Assembly (NCBI RefSeq): GCF_019750675.1
Contig: NZ_JAIEOF010000052.1
Location: forward strand, 1-59,831
Source: Methylobacterium sp.
GTDB lineage: Bacteria > Pseudomonadota > Alphaproteobacteria > Rhizobiales > Beijerinckiaceae
Direction of reading: 5' to 3'
Length of the DNA stretch: 59,831 nucleotides
Below, piece after piece: positions 42,893 to 54,100 of this stretch. Each line of letters begins with the position of its first letter. Position 1 is the stretch's first letter. The translations under genes were made by a program, and so were the position numbers. Under the pieces are notes generated by a model. That model made no database searches. It was not told where the DNA came from and saw nothing but the letters and a program-made list of their open reading frames with translations.

Positions 42893-45391
42893 ATGAGGGT
42901 CGAACGAACGGCGCGCGCGCTCGTGTGCGTCGGCTCTCTCGTCGTCGCTGTAAACGCGCACCCGGCGCACGCGATCGCGGCGGGCCTGGACGCCAGCGCC
43001 GTCGCGGCGGGCTTCGGACAGCACACCCACAACGCCGCGGGTCTCGCGATCCTGATCGGCCTGACGGTCTTCGCGACCATCGTGGCCCTGCTGCACATGC
43101 GCGAGCGCAGCCGCTGGACACGGCGGGAGCGCGACCTCCTGAGCGAGCTTGCAATGCTGCGCGGCGCCCACGACCGGGCCGAGATGCTGCTCAACGCCGA
43201 GCGCCAGATCCTCGTGACCTGGTCCGGACGCGGGGCCCCGACCGTGGAGGGCGATACCGGCCTCGTCGACGGCAAGCGGATGCCGGGCGATGTCCATGCG
43301 GCCTTCCTGGCCTTCGAGACCTGGCTGCACGCGGTCGATGCCGACGCCCTGAACAGCGCCGTCGAGACCCTCCGGGCGCGCGGGACCGGATTCCGCCTCA
43401 GCCTGCGCGCGCAGAACGGGCGCTTCATCGACGCGCACGGGCAGGCCCTGTCCGGCCGCGCCGTGCTGCGCCTGCGCGAGACCACCGACGAGAAGCGTGA
43501 ACTCATCGACCTGCGGCTGACGCTCTACGAGGCCAAGCGTGGCCTGTCGGCCCTGAGCAGCCTGCTCGACGCGATTCCCCAGCCGGTCTGGCGCCGCAAC
43601 CGCGACGGCGTTCTCGCCTGGGTGAACCTCGCCTACGTGGCGGCGGTGGAGGCCGGCACGCGCGAGCACGCCCTCGAGGGCGGCGTCGAACTCCTCGACC
43701 GGCAGGCGCGCGACCTCATCGCCCGGGACGAAGGCGCGCGCCTGGCCGCCGGCGGACGGGCCGCCCACAGGCTTTCCGCCGTGGTGGCCGGCGGGCGGCG
43801 GACCCTCGACGTCAGCGAGACCGCCATCGAGACGGGCCGCGTCGGCATCGCGGTCGACGTCTCTGAACTGGAGAGCGTGCGCGCCGATCTCCAGCGCCAG
43901 ATGGACGCCAACGTCCGCACCCTCGACCAGCTCCCCACCGCCGTGGCGATGTTCGACGCCCGCCAGCGCCTGATCTTCCACAACGCCGCCTACCGCCAGC
44001 TCTGGGACCTCGATCAGGCCTTCCTCGACGGCCGCCCCCTCGACGGCGAGATCCTCGACCGGCTCCGCGCCGCCCGGAAGCTGCCCGAGCAGGCCGACTT
44101 CAAGTCCTGGAAGGCCGACGTGCTCGCCGCCTACCGCGCCGTGGAGGCCAACGAGGGCTGGTGGTACCTGCCCGACGGGCGGTCGCTCCGCGTCGTCGCC
44201 GATCCCAACCCGCAGGGCGGCCTGACCTACCTGTTCGACGACGTGTCGGAGAACATGAAGCTCGAGTCCCGCTACAACGCGCTGATGCGGGTGCAGGCCG
44301 AAACCCTCGACACCCTGAAGGAGCCCGTGGCGGTGTTCGGCGCCGATGGCCGGCTGACCTTCGCCAATCGCGCCTTTGCCACCCTGTGGCGCCTCGACCC
44401 CGAGACCCTGGGCGAGCGCCCGCGCGTCGATGCGGTCATCGCCGCCTGCCAGACCCTCTCGCCCGACGAGGATCCGTGGATCGACATCCGCGGCGCCATC
44501 ACGGGCCTGGAGAGCCGGGCCGGCCTGACCTGCCGCCTGGAGATCGTCGACGGCACCGTGCTCGACTGCGCCGCCCAGCCCCTGCCCGAGGGCGCGACGC
44601 TGCTCACCCTGATCGACGTCACCGCCAGCGTGAACGTGGAGCGGGCGCTGACGGACAAGAACGATGCCCTGGAGCGCACCTCGCAGCTGCGCGACACCTT
44701 CGTGAACCACGTCTCCTACGAGCTGCGCTCGCCGCTCACCAACATCATCGGCTTCACCCAGCTTCTCGGCGACGAGACGGTGGGCGCCCTCAACGAGCGC
44801 CAGCGCGAGTATTCCGGGCACATCATGCGCTCGTCGGGCGCGCTGCTCGTGATGATCAACGACATCCTCGACCTCGCCTCCATCGACGCAGGCTCCCTCG
44901 AACTCACCCGCGAGGTCGTCGACGTCCGCGCCACCGTCGACGCGGCCGTGCGCGGGCTGGAGGACCGGCTCGCCGATTCCGCCATCACCCTCGACCTCGA
45001 CGTGCCCGACGACGTCGGCACCTTCGTGGCCGACGGCAAGCGCGTGCGCCAGATCCTGTTCAACCTCTTGTCGAACGCCGTCGGCTTCTCGTCGCCCGGT
45101 CAGCAGGTCCGGGTCGAGGTCCGGCGCGACGCCTCCGAGCTCACCCTCACCGTGGCGGACCAGGGCCAGGGCATGCCGCCCGACGTCGCCGCGCGGGTGT
45201 TCGATCGGTTCGAGAGCCACACGCTGGGCACCCGCCATCGCGGCGTCGGCCTCGGGCTCTCCATCGTGCGCTCCTTCGTGGAACTGCATGGTGGCCGGGT
45301 CAGCCTCGATTCCGAGCCCGGCGTGGGCACCCGCGTCACCTGCTCCTTCCCGATCTCCGAGAGGGCGGCCCATCAGGATGCCGCCGAGTAG
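42893..45391 (+). CDS. divL: DivL-like PAS histidine kinase with Tyr in the H-box
   Basis: The 832-aa protein has an N-terminal membrane anchor (about 8-60, with helices near 10-25 and 45-65), a coiled coil, three or four PAS-like domains (about 210-570), HisKA (about 600-665) and HATPase (about 715-825, GVGLGLSIV). The H-box reads VSYELRSPLTN: Tyr609 replaces the phosphoacceptor His, as in Caulobacter DivL, a pseudokinase-like partner of CckA and DivK. The neighbours (ahcY, tsaE fusion) also fit an alphaproteobacterial divL locus. The start is the ATG at 42893; the upstream frame is unlikely. Confidence 0.83.
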   Translation: MRVERTARALVCVGSLVVAVNAHPAHAIAAGLDASAVAAGFGQHTHNAAGLAILIGLTVFATIVALLHMRERSRWTRRERDLLSELAMLRGAHDRAEMLLNAERQILVTWSGRGAPTVEGDTGLVDGKRMPGDVHAAFLAFETWLHAVDADALNSAVETLRARGTGFRLSLRAQNGRFIDAHGQALSGRAVLRLRETTDEKRELIDLRLTLYEAKRGLSALSSLLDAIPQPVWRRNRDGVLAWVNLAYVAAVEAGTREHALEGGVELLDRQARDLIARDEGARLAAGGRAAHRLSAVVAGGRRTLDVSETAIETGRVGIAVDVSELESVRADLQRQMDANVRTLDQLPTAVAMFDARQRLIFHNAAYRQLWDLDQAFLDGRPLDGEILDRLRAARKLPEQADFKSWKADVLAAYRAVEANEGWWYLPDGRSLRVVADPNPQGGLTYLFDDVSENMKLESRYNALMRVQAETLDTLKEPVAVFGADGRLTFANRAFATLWRLDPETLGERPRVDAVIAACQTLSPDEDPWIDIRGAITGLESRAGLTCRLEIVDGTVLDCAAQPLPEGATLLTLIDVTASVNVERALTDKNDALERTSQLRDTFVNHVSYELRSPLTNIIGFTQLLGDETVGALNERQREYSGHIMRSSGALLVMINDILDLASIDAGSLELTREVVDVRATVDAAVRGLEDRLADSAITLDLDVPDDVGTFVADGKRVRQILFNLLSNAVGFSSPGQQVRVEVRRDASELTLTVADQGQGMPPDVAARVFDRFESHTLGTRHRGVGLGLSIVRSFVELHGGRVSLDSEPGVGTRVTCSFPISERAAHQDAAE

Positions 45392-45525
45392 GCGGAGGCC
45401 GCGGCCGGCCCCCCTGCGTCGCTTTGGGAGCCTTCGGCAGGGTCCGCGATTTGGTTAAGGATGCTCCGTTATGAACGCGAGGATCCGTGCGATCCCGCCG
45501 ATCGCGGCCGAGGAGGAGTTGGGCG

Positions 45526-47112
45526 TTGAACGAGGATGGTGCCGACACGCCCCGGCGTGAGGTGAAATCGGCCTGGGAGATCATGCTTCCCGACGAGAGC
45601 GCCACCGAGGATCTCGGCCGCTTCCTCGCCGAGTTCCTGGTGGCCGGCGATATCGTCGCCCTGTCGGGCGGTCTCGGCGGCGGCAAGACCACGCTGGCGC
45701 GCGCGCTCATCCGCGAGCTCGCGGAGGCCCCGACCCTCGACGTGCCGAGCCCGACCTTCACGCTGATCCAGCCCTACGAGGCGGCCGACGGCCGCGCCAT
45801 CGTGCATGCCGACCTCTACCGGCTGCGCAGCCCCGACGAACTCGTCGAACTCGGCTTCGACGAGATGGCCGAGACCGCCATCACCCTGGTCGAATGGCCC
45901 GAGCGCCTCGGCCCCCGCGATGCGCCGATCCTGTCCATCGACCTTTCCCTGCGGGCCGAGTTCGGCGACGGCGCCCGCTTCGCTCGCATCGACGGCAGCG
46001 GCGGCATGGCCGGGCGCCTGCGCCGGGCGCGGGCCCTGCGCGTGCTCCTCGTCCGCAGCGGCTGGGACGAGGCGACGCGCATCGCCATGCAGGGCGATGC
46101 CTCCTCGCGGGCCTACGAGCGCCTGGTGAAGCCCGACGGCAAGAGCGCCGTCCTAATGATCTCGCCGCCCCGGGCCGACGGGCCGCCGGTGCGCAACGGC
46201 CGCCCCTACAGCGCCATCGTCAAGCTCGCCGAGAGCGTGCATGCCTTCGTGGGCGTCGACCGCGGCCTGCGGGCGCTCGGCTTCTCGGCCCCCCGCATCT
46301 ACGGCGAGGACCTCGCCGAGGGTCTGCTCATCATTGAGGACCTCGGTTCCGAACCCGTGGTCGATGCCGCCGGCCCCCGGCCGGAGCGCTACGCCGAGGC
46401 GGTGCGCCTGCTGGCCAAGCTCCACGCCACCGAGCTTCCGGGCGTTCTGCCCGTGGCCGACGGCATCGACCACGTGCTGCCGCCCTACGACCTCGAGGCC
46501 CTGGTCTTCGAGACCGAGCTGCTGCCGGACTGGTACTGCCCGGCGATCCGGGGCGCCGAGCTTCCGGGTCCGGCCCGGTCCGAGTTCGTCTCCCTCTGGG
46601 CCGAGGTCCTCGACAGCATCACCCCGGCTCGCCCGACCTGGACCCTGCGGGACTACCATTCGCCCAACCTGATCTGGCTGCCCGAGCGGGAGGGGCTGGA
46701 GCGCATCGGCGTCATCGACTTCCAGGACGCGGTGCTCGGCCACCCCGCCTACGACGTCGCCTCGCTGCTGCAGGACGCGCGGGTGGATGCCTCGGCCGAA
46801 TTCGAACTGCGCCTGCTCGGCCTCTACGTGCGCGAGCGCCGGGCCCGCGAGCCCGATTTCGACATGCACGCCTTCGCCCGGGCCTACGCGGTGCTGGCGG
46901 CCCAGCGCGCCACCAAGATCCTCGGCATCTTCGCCCGTCTCGACCGCCGCGACGGCAAACCCGGCTACCTCGCCCACCTGCCGCGCATCGAGGGCTACCT
47001 CGCGCGCAACCTCAACCATCCGGCCCTGACGCACCTGCGCCTCTGGCACGAGGCCCACCTGCCGCATCTCGTGCCGAAGCCTGCCGCAGCCGAGCCGGGC
47101 GAGGGCGCCTGA
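45526..47112 (+). CDS. TsaE-AmgK fusion: tRNA t6A ATPase plus amino-sugar kinase
   Basis: The 528-aa fusion has an N-terminal TsaE domain (about 15-150, Walker A GGLGGGKTTLA, then SPTFTLIQPY), which supports threonylcarbamoylation of tRNA A37. The C-terminal APH-like domain (about 170-500) has DYHSPNLIWL and VIDFQDA and is like AmgK, the MurNAc/GlcNAc anomeric kinase. The following gene is MurU, the next step, which supports the AmgK call. A TTG at 45526 with AGGAGG 10 nt upstream is the start; no ATG fits as well. Confidence 0.85.
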   Translation: MNEDGADTPRREVKSAWEIMLPDESATEDLGRFLAEFLVAGDIVALSGGLGGGKTTLARALIRELAEAPTLDVPSPTFTLIQPYEAADGRAIVHADLYRLRSPDELVELGFDEMAETAITLVEWPERLGPRDAPILSIDLSLRAEFGDGARFARIDGSGGMAGRLRRARALRVLLVRSGWDEATRIAMQGDASSRAYERLVKPDGKSAVLMISPPRADGPPVRNGRPYSAIVKLAESVHAFVGVDRGLRALGFSAPRIYGEDLAEGLLIIEDLGSEPVVDAAGPRPERYAEAVRLLAKLHATELPGVLPVADGIDHVLPPYDLEALVFETELLPDWYCPAIRGAELPGPARSEFVSLWAEVLDSITPARPTWTLRDYHSPNLIWLPEREGLERIGVIDFQDAVLGHPAYDVASLLQDARVDASAEFELRLLGLYVRERRAREPDFDMHAFARAYAVLAAQRATKILGIFARLDRRDGKPGYLAHLPRIEGYLARNLNHPALTHLRLWHEAHLPHLVPKPAAAEPGEGA

Positions 47113-47192
47113 AGGACCCGCGAGACCCGGGCGCGGGCCGCCGCGCGGCAGCCTGCGCCCGCCCGAGACCTTCCCGACGAGACGAAGCCGAT

Positions 47193-47933
47193 ATGTCCGA
47201 CACCCCCCCCATCACCCGCGCCTTCGTCCTCGCGGCGGGCCTCGGCAAGCGCATGCGCCCCATCACCGCGACGGTGCCCAAGCCCCTCGTGGAGGTGGCC
47301 GGGCGCGCCCTCCTCGACCACGCCCTCGACCGGGCCGCCGAGGGCGGCATCACGCGGGCGGTGGTCAACGTGCACTACCTCGCCGACCTCATCGAGGGGC
47401 ACGTGGCCAAGCGCCGGAGCGCCCCGGACATCGTGATCTCCGACGAGCGCGCCGCCCTGCTGGAGACCGGTGGCGGCGTCAAGAAGGCCCTTCCGCTCCT
47501 CGGCGACGGGCCGTTCGTGGTCTTCAACGCCGATTCCTTCTGGCTCGAAGGGCCGGATTCCAATCTCGCCCGCCTCGTCGCCGCCTGGGACCCGGAGGCG
47601 ATGGACATCCTCCTCCTCGTGGCCCCCACGGCGACCAGCCTCGGCTACGAGGGCGGCGGCGACTTCGTCATGGATTCCGGCGGGGCCCTGGAGCGGCGCG
47701 GCGAGCGCGAGGTGGCGCCCTTCATCTACGCGGGCGTCGCCATCCTGAAGCCCGGCCTGTTCGCCGACACCCCCGAGGGCGCCTTCTCCCTCAACCTCCT
47801 GTTCGACCGCGCCATCGCGGCCCGCCGCCTGCACGGCCTGCGCCTCGACGGACAATGGCTCCACGTCGGCACGCCGGAGGCGATCACGGCCGCCGAGGCG
47901 CGGGTGAAGGCGAGCGCGCAGCAGGCGCTCTGA
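47193..47933 (+). CDS. murU: MurU-type nucleotidyltransferase
   Basis: The 246-aa sugar nucleotidyltransferase has AAGLGKRMRPITATVPKPLVEV near residue 12, the family's Gly-rich/Lys motif, plus ERALLETGGG-like DERAALLETGGG and FNADSFW (metal-binding Asp). With AmgK it would turn MurNAc into UDP-MurNAc, the peptidoglycan recycling route that bypasses de novo synthesis and confers fosfomycin tolerance in other species. Confidence 0.85.
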   Translation: MSDTPPITRAFVLAAGLGKRMRPITATVPKPLVEVAGRALLDHALDRAAEGGITRAVVNVHYLADLIEGHVAKRRSAPDIVISDERAALLETGGGVKKALPLLGDGPFVVFNADSFWLEGPDSNLARLVAAWDPEAMDILLLVAPTATSLGYEGGGDFVMDSGGALERRGEREVAPFIYAGVAILKPGLFADTPEGAFSLNLLFDRAIAARRLHGLRLDGQWLHVGTPEAITAAEARVKASAQQAL

Positions 47934-47999
47934 GGCGCGGGCGCCCGGCCCGTCAGCCCGCCCATTCCAGAACGGCGGGATTGGTGGCATGGAACATCG

Positions 48000-50900
48000 A
48001 TGCCGATTTCCGATGCCGCCGGATCCCACGTCTTCACCATCCCCCCCGGGGCGCCCTTCCTGGAGACCCTCGCCGAGGCGCTGATCGCGGGCCGGCTCGT
48101 GGGCGACATCGGCGCCGATCCGTTCGCGCTCGCCTCCGTCACCCTCTACCTGCCGACGCAGCGCGCCGTCCGGGCCCTCTCGGCGATCCTGGCCGCCCGC
48201 CTCGGCCATGCGGCGCTGCTGCCGCGCATGGTGCCCCTCGGCGAGGCGGACGAGGCGGAACTCGATCTCGCCGCCAACCCCCTCATCGAGAACGGCCCCG
48301 ACGTGCTCGCCCCGGCGATGCCGCCCCTGGAGCGCCGGCTGATCCTCGCGCGTCTCGTCCAGGGCTGGGCGGAGGCGGTGGACCGCACGCTGCTGCCCAT
48401 CGACGACGACGTACCCTTCCTCGTGCCCTCCTCGCCCGCCGACGCGATCGGCCTCGCCGCCGACCTCGAACGGCTGATGGACGCGCTCACCGTCGAGGGC
48501 CTGCCCTGGGCCGAGATCGGAAGCGCCGTCGAGGCCGAGTATTCGCGCTATTTCGGCCTGACCCTGGATTTCGTGAAGATCGCCGCCGAGGCCTGGCCCG
48601 GCATCCTCGCCGAGCGCGGCATGAGCGACCCGGTCTCGCGGTCGCGAAAGCTCGTGCTCGCCGAGGCCGAGCGCCTCGCCCGGGATCGTCCGGCCGAGCC
48701 CATGATCGTCGCGGGCTCGACCGGCTCGGTTCCCGCCACCGCCCGGCTGATCGCCGCCGTGGCGGGCCTGCCGCGCGGCGCCGTGGTGCTCCCGGGTCTC
48801 GACGGCGAGCTCGACGCCGCCGGCTGGGACGCCATCGAGACCGGCGAGGGGGTTTCGCGCGAGACCGCGCACGGCCATCCGCAGGCGATCCTGCACCGCC
48901 TGCTCGGGCCGGGATGCCTCGCCCGCGACCGGGCCGACATCGTCGGCCTGGGCGCGCCGTCCGCCGAGGCCCGGGCCCGCTTCGCCCTGCTCTCGCAGGC
49001 CCTGCGTCCGGCCGAGACCACCGAGGCCTGGGCCGAACTCGATGCGCGCGCGCGCGCCGACCTGGCCGAGGCGGGGATGCGGGGTCTCGCCCTGGTCGAG
49101 GCCGCCGACGAGCGCGAAGAGGCGCTGGTCATCGCCATCGCGCTGCGCGAGACCCTGGAAACTCCCGGCGCCACGGCGGCGCTGATCACCCCCGACCGGG
49201 GGCTGGCGGTGCGGGTCGCCGCGGAACTCGCCCGCTGGGGCATCGTCGCGGAGGATTCCGGCGGCGAGGCCCTGTCGCGCAGCCGCGCGGGGCGCCTCGC
49301 GCGCCTCGCCGCCGAAGTCGCGGCCGACCTTCAGCCGGCCCGGCTGATCACGCTCCTGTCCCATCCCTACGTGCGCCTCGGCATGCCGCGCAGCGACGTG
49401 GTCCGGGCGGCTGCCGCCCTGGAGATCGGAGCCCTGCGCGGGCCCGCGCCGGCGCCGGGCTTTGCCGGATTGCAGCAGGCCCTGGCCGACCAGCGCGCCG
49501 GCACCGGGCGACGGCCCCGCGCCAAGCGCCGCCTCACCGAACGCGACTGGGACCTCGCCGCCGACCTCCTCGACCGGCTGCAGGTGGCCTTCGACGGCTT
49601 CCTCGACGTGGATCATCGCGGCGTCGGCAACCTCGTCGCCTACGCCGCCTGCCACCGCGCCACCTTCGACCGGCTGATCGACGCGGCCGATGGCGAGGCC
49701 GTCGACGACGCCTCCCTCGGCGTGCTCGACAGCCTGTTCGACGACCTCGAACTGGCCGAACCCGGCCTGCTGCCCGGGCGCTTTTCCGATTACCCGGCCT
49801 TCTTCAGCGCGCTGGCGCGGGAGCGGCTCGTGGCCTGCAGCGACGGGCGTCCGCACCCCCGCCTGCGCATCCTCGGCCTCCTGGAGGCGCGGCTGATGCA
49901 CGTCGACCGCGTGGTGCTCGGCGGCCTCGACGAGGGCGTCTGGCCGATGAAGACGACCACGGACGCCTTCCTCAACCGGCCCATGCGCGAGCGCATCGGC
50001 CTCAACCCGCCCGAACGCCGCATCGGCCAGAGCGCGCACGACTTCGTCCAGGCGCTCGGCCATCACGACGCGATCCTGACCCGCGCCGCCAAGCGCGAGG
50101 GCGCCCCCACCGTGCCCTCGCGCTTCCTCCAGCGCCTGCGCGCCTTCGCGGGCGAGGCCCGCTGGACCGAGGTGACCGAGGCCGGGCGCCGGTACCTGAG
50201 CTATGCCGCCGCCCTGGACCAGGGCACCGGCCCCGCGCAGCCGCGTCTCAAGCAACCGAAGCCCCGGCCCGACCCGGCCCTGTTCCCGCGTTCCCTGAGC
50301 GTCACCGAGGTCGAGACCCTGGTGCGCGACCCCTACGTCATCTTCGCCCGGCACGTGCTCGGCCTCGATCCCCTCGATCCCGTGGCGGCCGAGCCGGGCG
50401 CCGCCGATCGCGGCACCCTGATCCACGAGATCCTGGGGCAATTCGCGCAGGCCCACCCCGACGCGTTTCCGGACGCGGCGGTGGAGCGATTGTTCAACCT
50501 CGCGCTCAACGCCTTCCGGCCGATCTCCGACACCTATCCGGAGCTCTATGCCGAGTGGTGGCCCCGCTACGAGCGGCTGGCCGCGAAATTCCTGGACTGG
50601 GAGGCCGAGCGGCGCGGGCAGGTGGCGAAGGTCCATCCGGAGATCTCCGGCAAGTGGGTGATTCCGATGGGCACTGAGAACTTCACCCTGCGGGCGCGCG
50701 CCGACCGGATCGAGCGCCGCCGCGACGGCGGCGCCTGCATCGTCGACTTCAAGACCGGCCTGCCGCCGAGCAACAAGGAGGTCTTCGCCGGCTTCTCGCC
50801 CCAGCTCACGCTGGAAGCGGCGATGCTCATGGCCGGCGCCTTCGACGGCTTTCCCGCCAGCACGCTGACGCCCGACCTCCTCTACGTGCACGCCTCGGGC

Positions 50901-51134
50901 GGCCGCAAACCCTTCGAGCCGCTTGCCGTGAAGCCCCCGCGCGGCGAGGAGCGCGAGGTCGCCGCCATCGTCGACGAGCACGTCGCCCGCTTCCGGGGCC
51001 TCGTGGCCCGCTTCCTGGCCGGCGAGGCCGCCTACACCTCGCGGCCATACCCAAAATACGCCAAATCCTACGGCGACTACGACCACCTCGCCCGGGTGCT
51101 CGAATGGTCGCTCGGCGGCGAGGGAGAGGACTGA
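48000..51134 (+). CDS. addB: double-strand break repair protein AddB
   Basis: The 1044-aa subunit of the AddAB helicase-nuclease has an N-terminal helicase-like domain without an obvious Walker A, as in alphaproteobacterial AddB (LPTQRAVRALSA), the central RLMHVDRVVLGGLDEGVWP segment, and a C-terminal RecB-type nuclease (RGTLIHEILGQF near 808, IVDFKTG near 915). It acts with AddA in end resection. The stop overlaps the AddA start (TGATG). Confidence 0.92.
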   Translation: MPISDAAGSHVFTIPPGAPFLETLAEALIAGRLVGDIGADPFALASVTLYLPTQRAVRALSAILAARLGHAALLPRMVPLGEADEAELDLAANPLIENGPDVLAPAMPPLERRLILARLVQGWAEAVDRTLLPIDDDVPFLVPSSPADAIGLAADLERLMDALTVEGLPWAEIGSAVEAEYSRYFGLTLDFVKIAAEAWPGILAERGMSDPVSRSRKLVLAEAERLARDRPAEPMIVAGSTGSVPATARLIAAVAGLPRGAVVLPGLDGELDAAGWDAIETGEGVSRETAHGHPQAILHRLLGPGCLARDRADIVGLGAPSAEARARFALLSQALRPAETTEAWAELDARARADLAEAGMRGLALVEAADEREEALVIAIALRETLETPGATAALITPDRGLAVRVAAELARWGIVAEDSGGEALSRSRAGRLARLAAEVAADLQPARLITLLSHPYVRLGMPRSDVVRAAAALEIGALRGPAPAPGFAGLQQALADQRAGTGRRPRAKRRLTERDWDLAADLLDRLQVAFDGFLDVDHRGVGNLVAYAACHRATFDRLIDAADGEAVDDASLGVLDSLFDDLELAEPGLLPGRFSDYPAFFSALARERLVACSDGRPHPRLRILGLLEARLMHVDRVVLGGLDEGVWPMKTTTDAFLNRPMRERIGLNPPERRIGQSAHDFVQALGHHDAILTRAAKREGAPTVPSRFLQRLRAFAGEARWTEVTEAGRRYLSYAAALDQGTGPAQPRLKQPKPRPDPALFPRSLSVTEVETLVRDPYVIFARHVLGLDPLDPVAAEPGAADRGTLIHEILGQFAQAHPDAFPDAAVERLFNLALNAFRPISDTYPELYAEWWPRYERLAAKFLDWEAERRGQVAKVHPEISGKWVIPMGTENFTLRARADRIERRRDGGACIVDFKTGLPPSNKEVFAGFSPQLTLEAAMLMAGAFDGFPASTLTPDLLYVHASGGRKPFEPLAVKPPRGEEREVAAIVDEHVARFRGLVARFLAGEAAYTSRPYPKYAKSYGDYDHLARVLEWSLGGEGED

Positions 51135-54100
51135 TGTCCGTGCGCGAAGCGTTCGTCGTCGACGATCTCACCAAGGACCGTCAGCGCAAGGCCGCCGATC
51201 CGCGTGCCTCGGCCTGGGTCTCGGCCAATGCGGGGGCCGGTAAGACCAAGGTGCTCACCGACCGGGTGGTGCGCCTGCTCCTCGACGGGGCGCCGCCGGC
51301 CCGCATCCTCTGCCTCACCTTCACCAAGGCCGCGGCGGCCAACATGTCGATCCGCGTCTTCCGCGTCCTCGGGCGCTGGGTGACCCTGGACGACGCCACG
51401 CTCACGGCCGAACTCACCGAACTCACGGGGGAACGCCCATCGCGAACGACCCTGCGGGTGGCCCGGCGGCTGTTCGCCCGCGCGGTGGAGACCCCGGGGG
51501 GCCTGAAGATCGAGACCCTGCACGCCCTCTGCGAGCGGCTCCTGCACATGTTCCCGTTCGAGGCGAACGTGCCGGCCCGCTTCGTGGTGCTCGACGAGAC
51601 GCAGGCCGCCGACGCCTTCCGCATCGAGACCGGCAACGTGCTGGCCGACGCCATCGGCGGCCGCCATCCGCATCTCGGCGAGGCGCTGGCCGTCGTCGGC
51701 CCCGAGGCGACGGGGGATGCCCTGCGCAAGGCGATCCGCAACGCCATGCGGGCCCGCGACGTGCTCGACGGCCGCGCCGGCCTCGACGGTCCGTTCGCGG
51801 GGCTCGCCGAGGCCCTCGGCGTCCGCCCGGGCGAGACCGCCGACGCGATCGAGGCGCGGATGCTCGACGGCGTCCTGGGGGATCTCGGCGCGCTGGCCGC
51901 GCGCCTGCGCACCGGCAAGGCCACGGATGACGGCATCGCCGACCGGCTGCTGGCCGTCGAGGCCGCCGGGACGCGCTCCGATGCCCTCGAGACCTATCTG
52001 GGCATCTTCTTCACCAAGGAGGGCTCGCCGAAGGCCGACAAGAGCCTCGGCACCAAGGCCGTGCCGGAGGACGTGAAGAGCGCGCTCTGCGAGGAGCGGG
52101 ACCGCCTGGAACCCCTGCGGGATACCCTGCGGGGCGTGCGCGCCCTGGAGCGCACCCGCGCCCTGTTCACCCTGGCGGGCGAGATCCACCGCCGGGTCGA
52201 GGCCCAGAAGGCCCGCCTCGGCGCCCTCGACTTCGACGACCTCATCCACAAGACCCTCGACCTCCTCGGCCGGGTCGATTCCACCTGGGTTCTGTACAAG
52301 CTCGACCGCGGCGTCGACCATGTGCTCATCGACGAGGCGCAGGACACGAACCCGCACCAATGGGAGATCCTGCGCCGGATCACCGCCGAGTTCGCCTCCG
52401 GCGAGGGCGCCCGCGAGGTCGCCCGGACCCGCTTCGCCGTCGGCGACCCCAAGCAGTCGATCTACAGCTTCCAGGGTGCCGAGCCCCGCGAGTTCGAAAC
52501 CACCCGCCGGGCCTGGCAGCGGGCGACCGAAGGCGCTGGGCTCGCCTTCGCGGACGTGAACCTCACCCTGTCGTTCCGCTCGGCCGGGGGCGTCCTGCGC
52601 GCGGTGGACGCGACCTTCGCGATCCCCGAGCACTACGAGGGACTCTCCTTCGACGACACGGCCGTCGGCACCAGCCACAGCACGGCGCGGACGTCCGCCC
52701 CCGGCACGGTGGAGCTCTGGCCGATCGAGGAGCCGGCGGACGAGCCCGAGCCCGATGCCTGGGCCGCCCCCGTCGATGCGCCGGAGACCAACGCGCCCGC
52801 GATCCTCACGGCCCGGCGCGTGGCGCGGGCGGCGCTCGCCTGGATCACCACCGGCGACGAGACCGGCCGGGTCTGGCGTCCGGGCGACATCCTCATCCTG
52901 GTGCGCAAGCGCTCGGCGGCCTTCGAGGAGGTGATTCGCGCCATGAAGGCCCTGGGCGTGCCCGTCGCCGGCCAGGACCGCCTCGACATCGCCGCCCACA
53001 TCGCCGTCAACGACCTCGTGGCGGTGGGCCGGGCCGGGCTCCTGCCGGCCGACGACCTGACCCTGGCCGGCGCTCTGAAGACACCGCTCGTCGGCCTCGA
53101 CGACGACGACCTCGTGCGCATCGCGTCGCGCCGCGAACTGCACGAGACCCTGGAGGACGCGCTCGCGCGGCACGCCGCCGGCGGCGACCCGGCCGCGATC
53201 CGGGGTCACGCGGCCCTGCGATCCTGGATCGACCTCGCGGCCTGCGAGGGACCGTTCGGGTTCTACGCCACGCTGCTGGGCGCGCGGGGCGGCCGGCGTG
53301 CCCTGGTCTCGCGCCTCGGCGGCGAGGCGGGCGATGCCATCGATGTGTTCCTGATGACCGCGGCCCAGGCCGAGCAGGGCACGGACGCACCGTCCCTCGG
53401 CGGCTTTCTCGCCCGCTACGACACCGTGCCGGGGCGCGGGGAGGGCGGCCACACGGTCAAGCGCGACCTCGAATCGGGCCGGGACGAGGTCCGGGTGATG
53501 ACCGTCCACGGGGCCAAGGGGCTCGAGGCGCCGGTGGTCATCGTCATCGACGGCTGCGAGACCCTCGGGCGCAACGATCCGCCCCTCCTCGCGATGGCGC
53601 CCGGATCCTTGTCCGAGCCCCGGTTCGGGCGCGGCGCCAGCCCCCTCCCGCCGATCTGGGCCGGTGCCAAGGCGGGCGATTGCGCGGCCGTGACCGAGGC
53701 CCGCGCCGCCCTGCAGGCCCGCGCCCGCGAGGAGCACAACCGCCTCCTCTACGTCGCCATGACCCGGGCGGCCGACCGCCTCGTGGTGGCCCCCTATCGT
53801 GGCCACGAGGCGCCGACGGAGGCGGCCTGGTGCGAGATGATCCGCAGCGGGATGGAGCGTGCCTTCGGCGCGGGCGAGGTCATCGAGGCCCGGTACGGCC
53901 CGGCCACCCTGTGGCGCGAGGGCGGTGCCGTGATTCCGGCCGAGCGCGCCGCTTCCGCGCCCCCGCCACGGCCCGCGCTTCCGGCCTGGCTCGAAGCGCC
54001 CGTGCCCTCGGAGACCGATGCGGCGCCTCCGGTGACGCCCTCGCGCGCCCTCGGCGCGGCCGATACCCGCCGCGAGCCGGGCCGGCGCCAGGCCGACAGC

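Noticed and set aside
46995..51086. Open frame of about 1360 codons antisense to murU and addB
   Set aside because: The same explanation applies; the sense strand carries conserved proteins.
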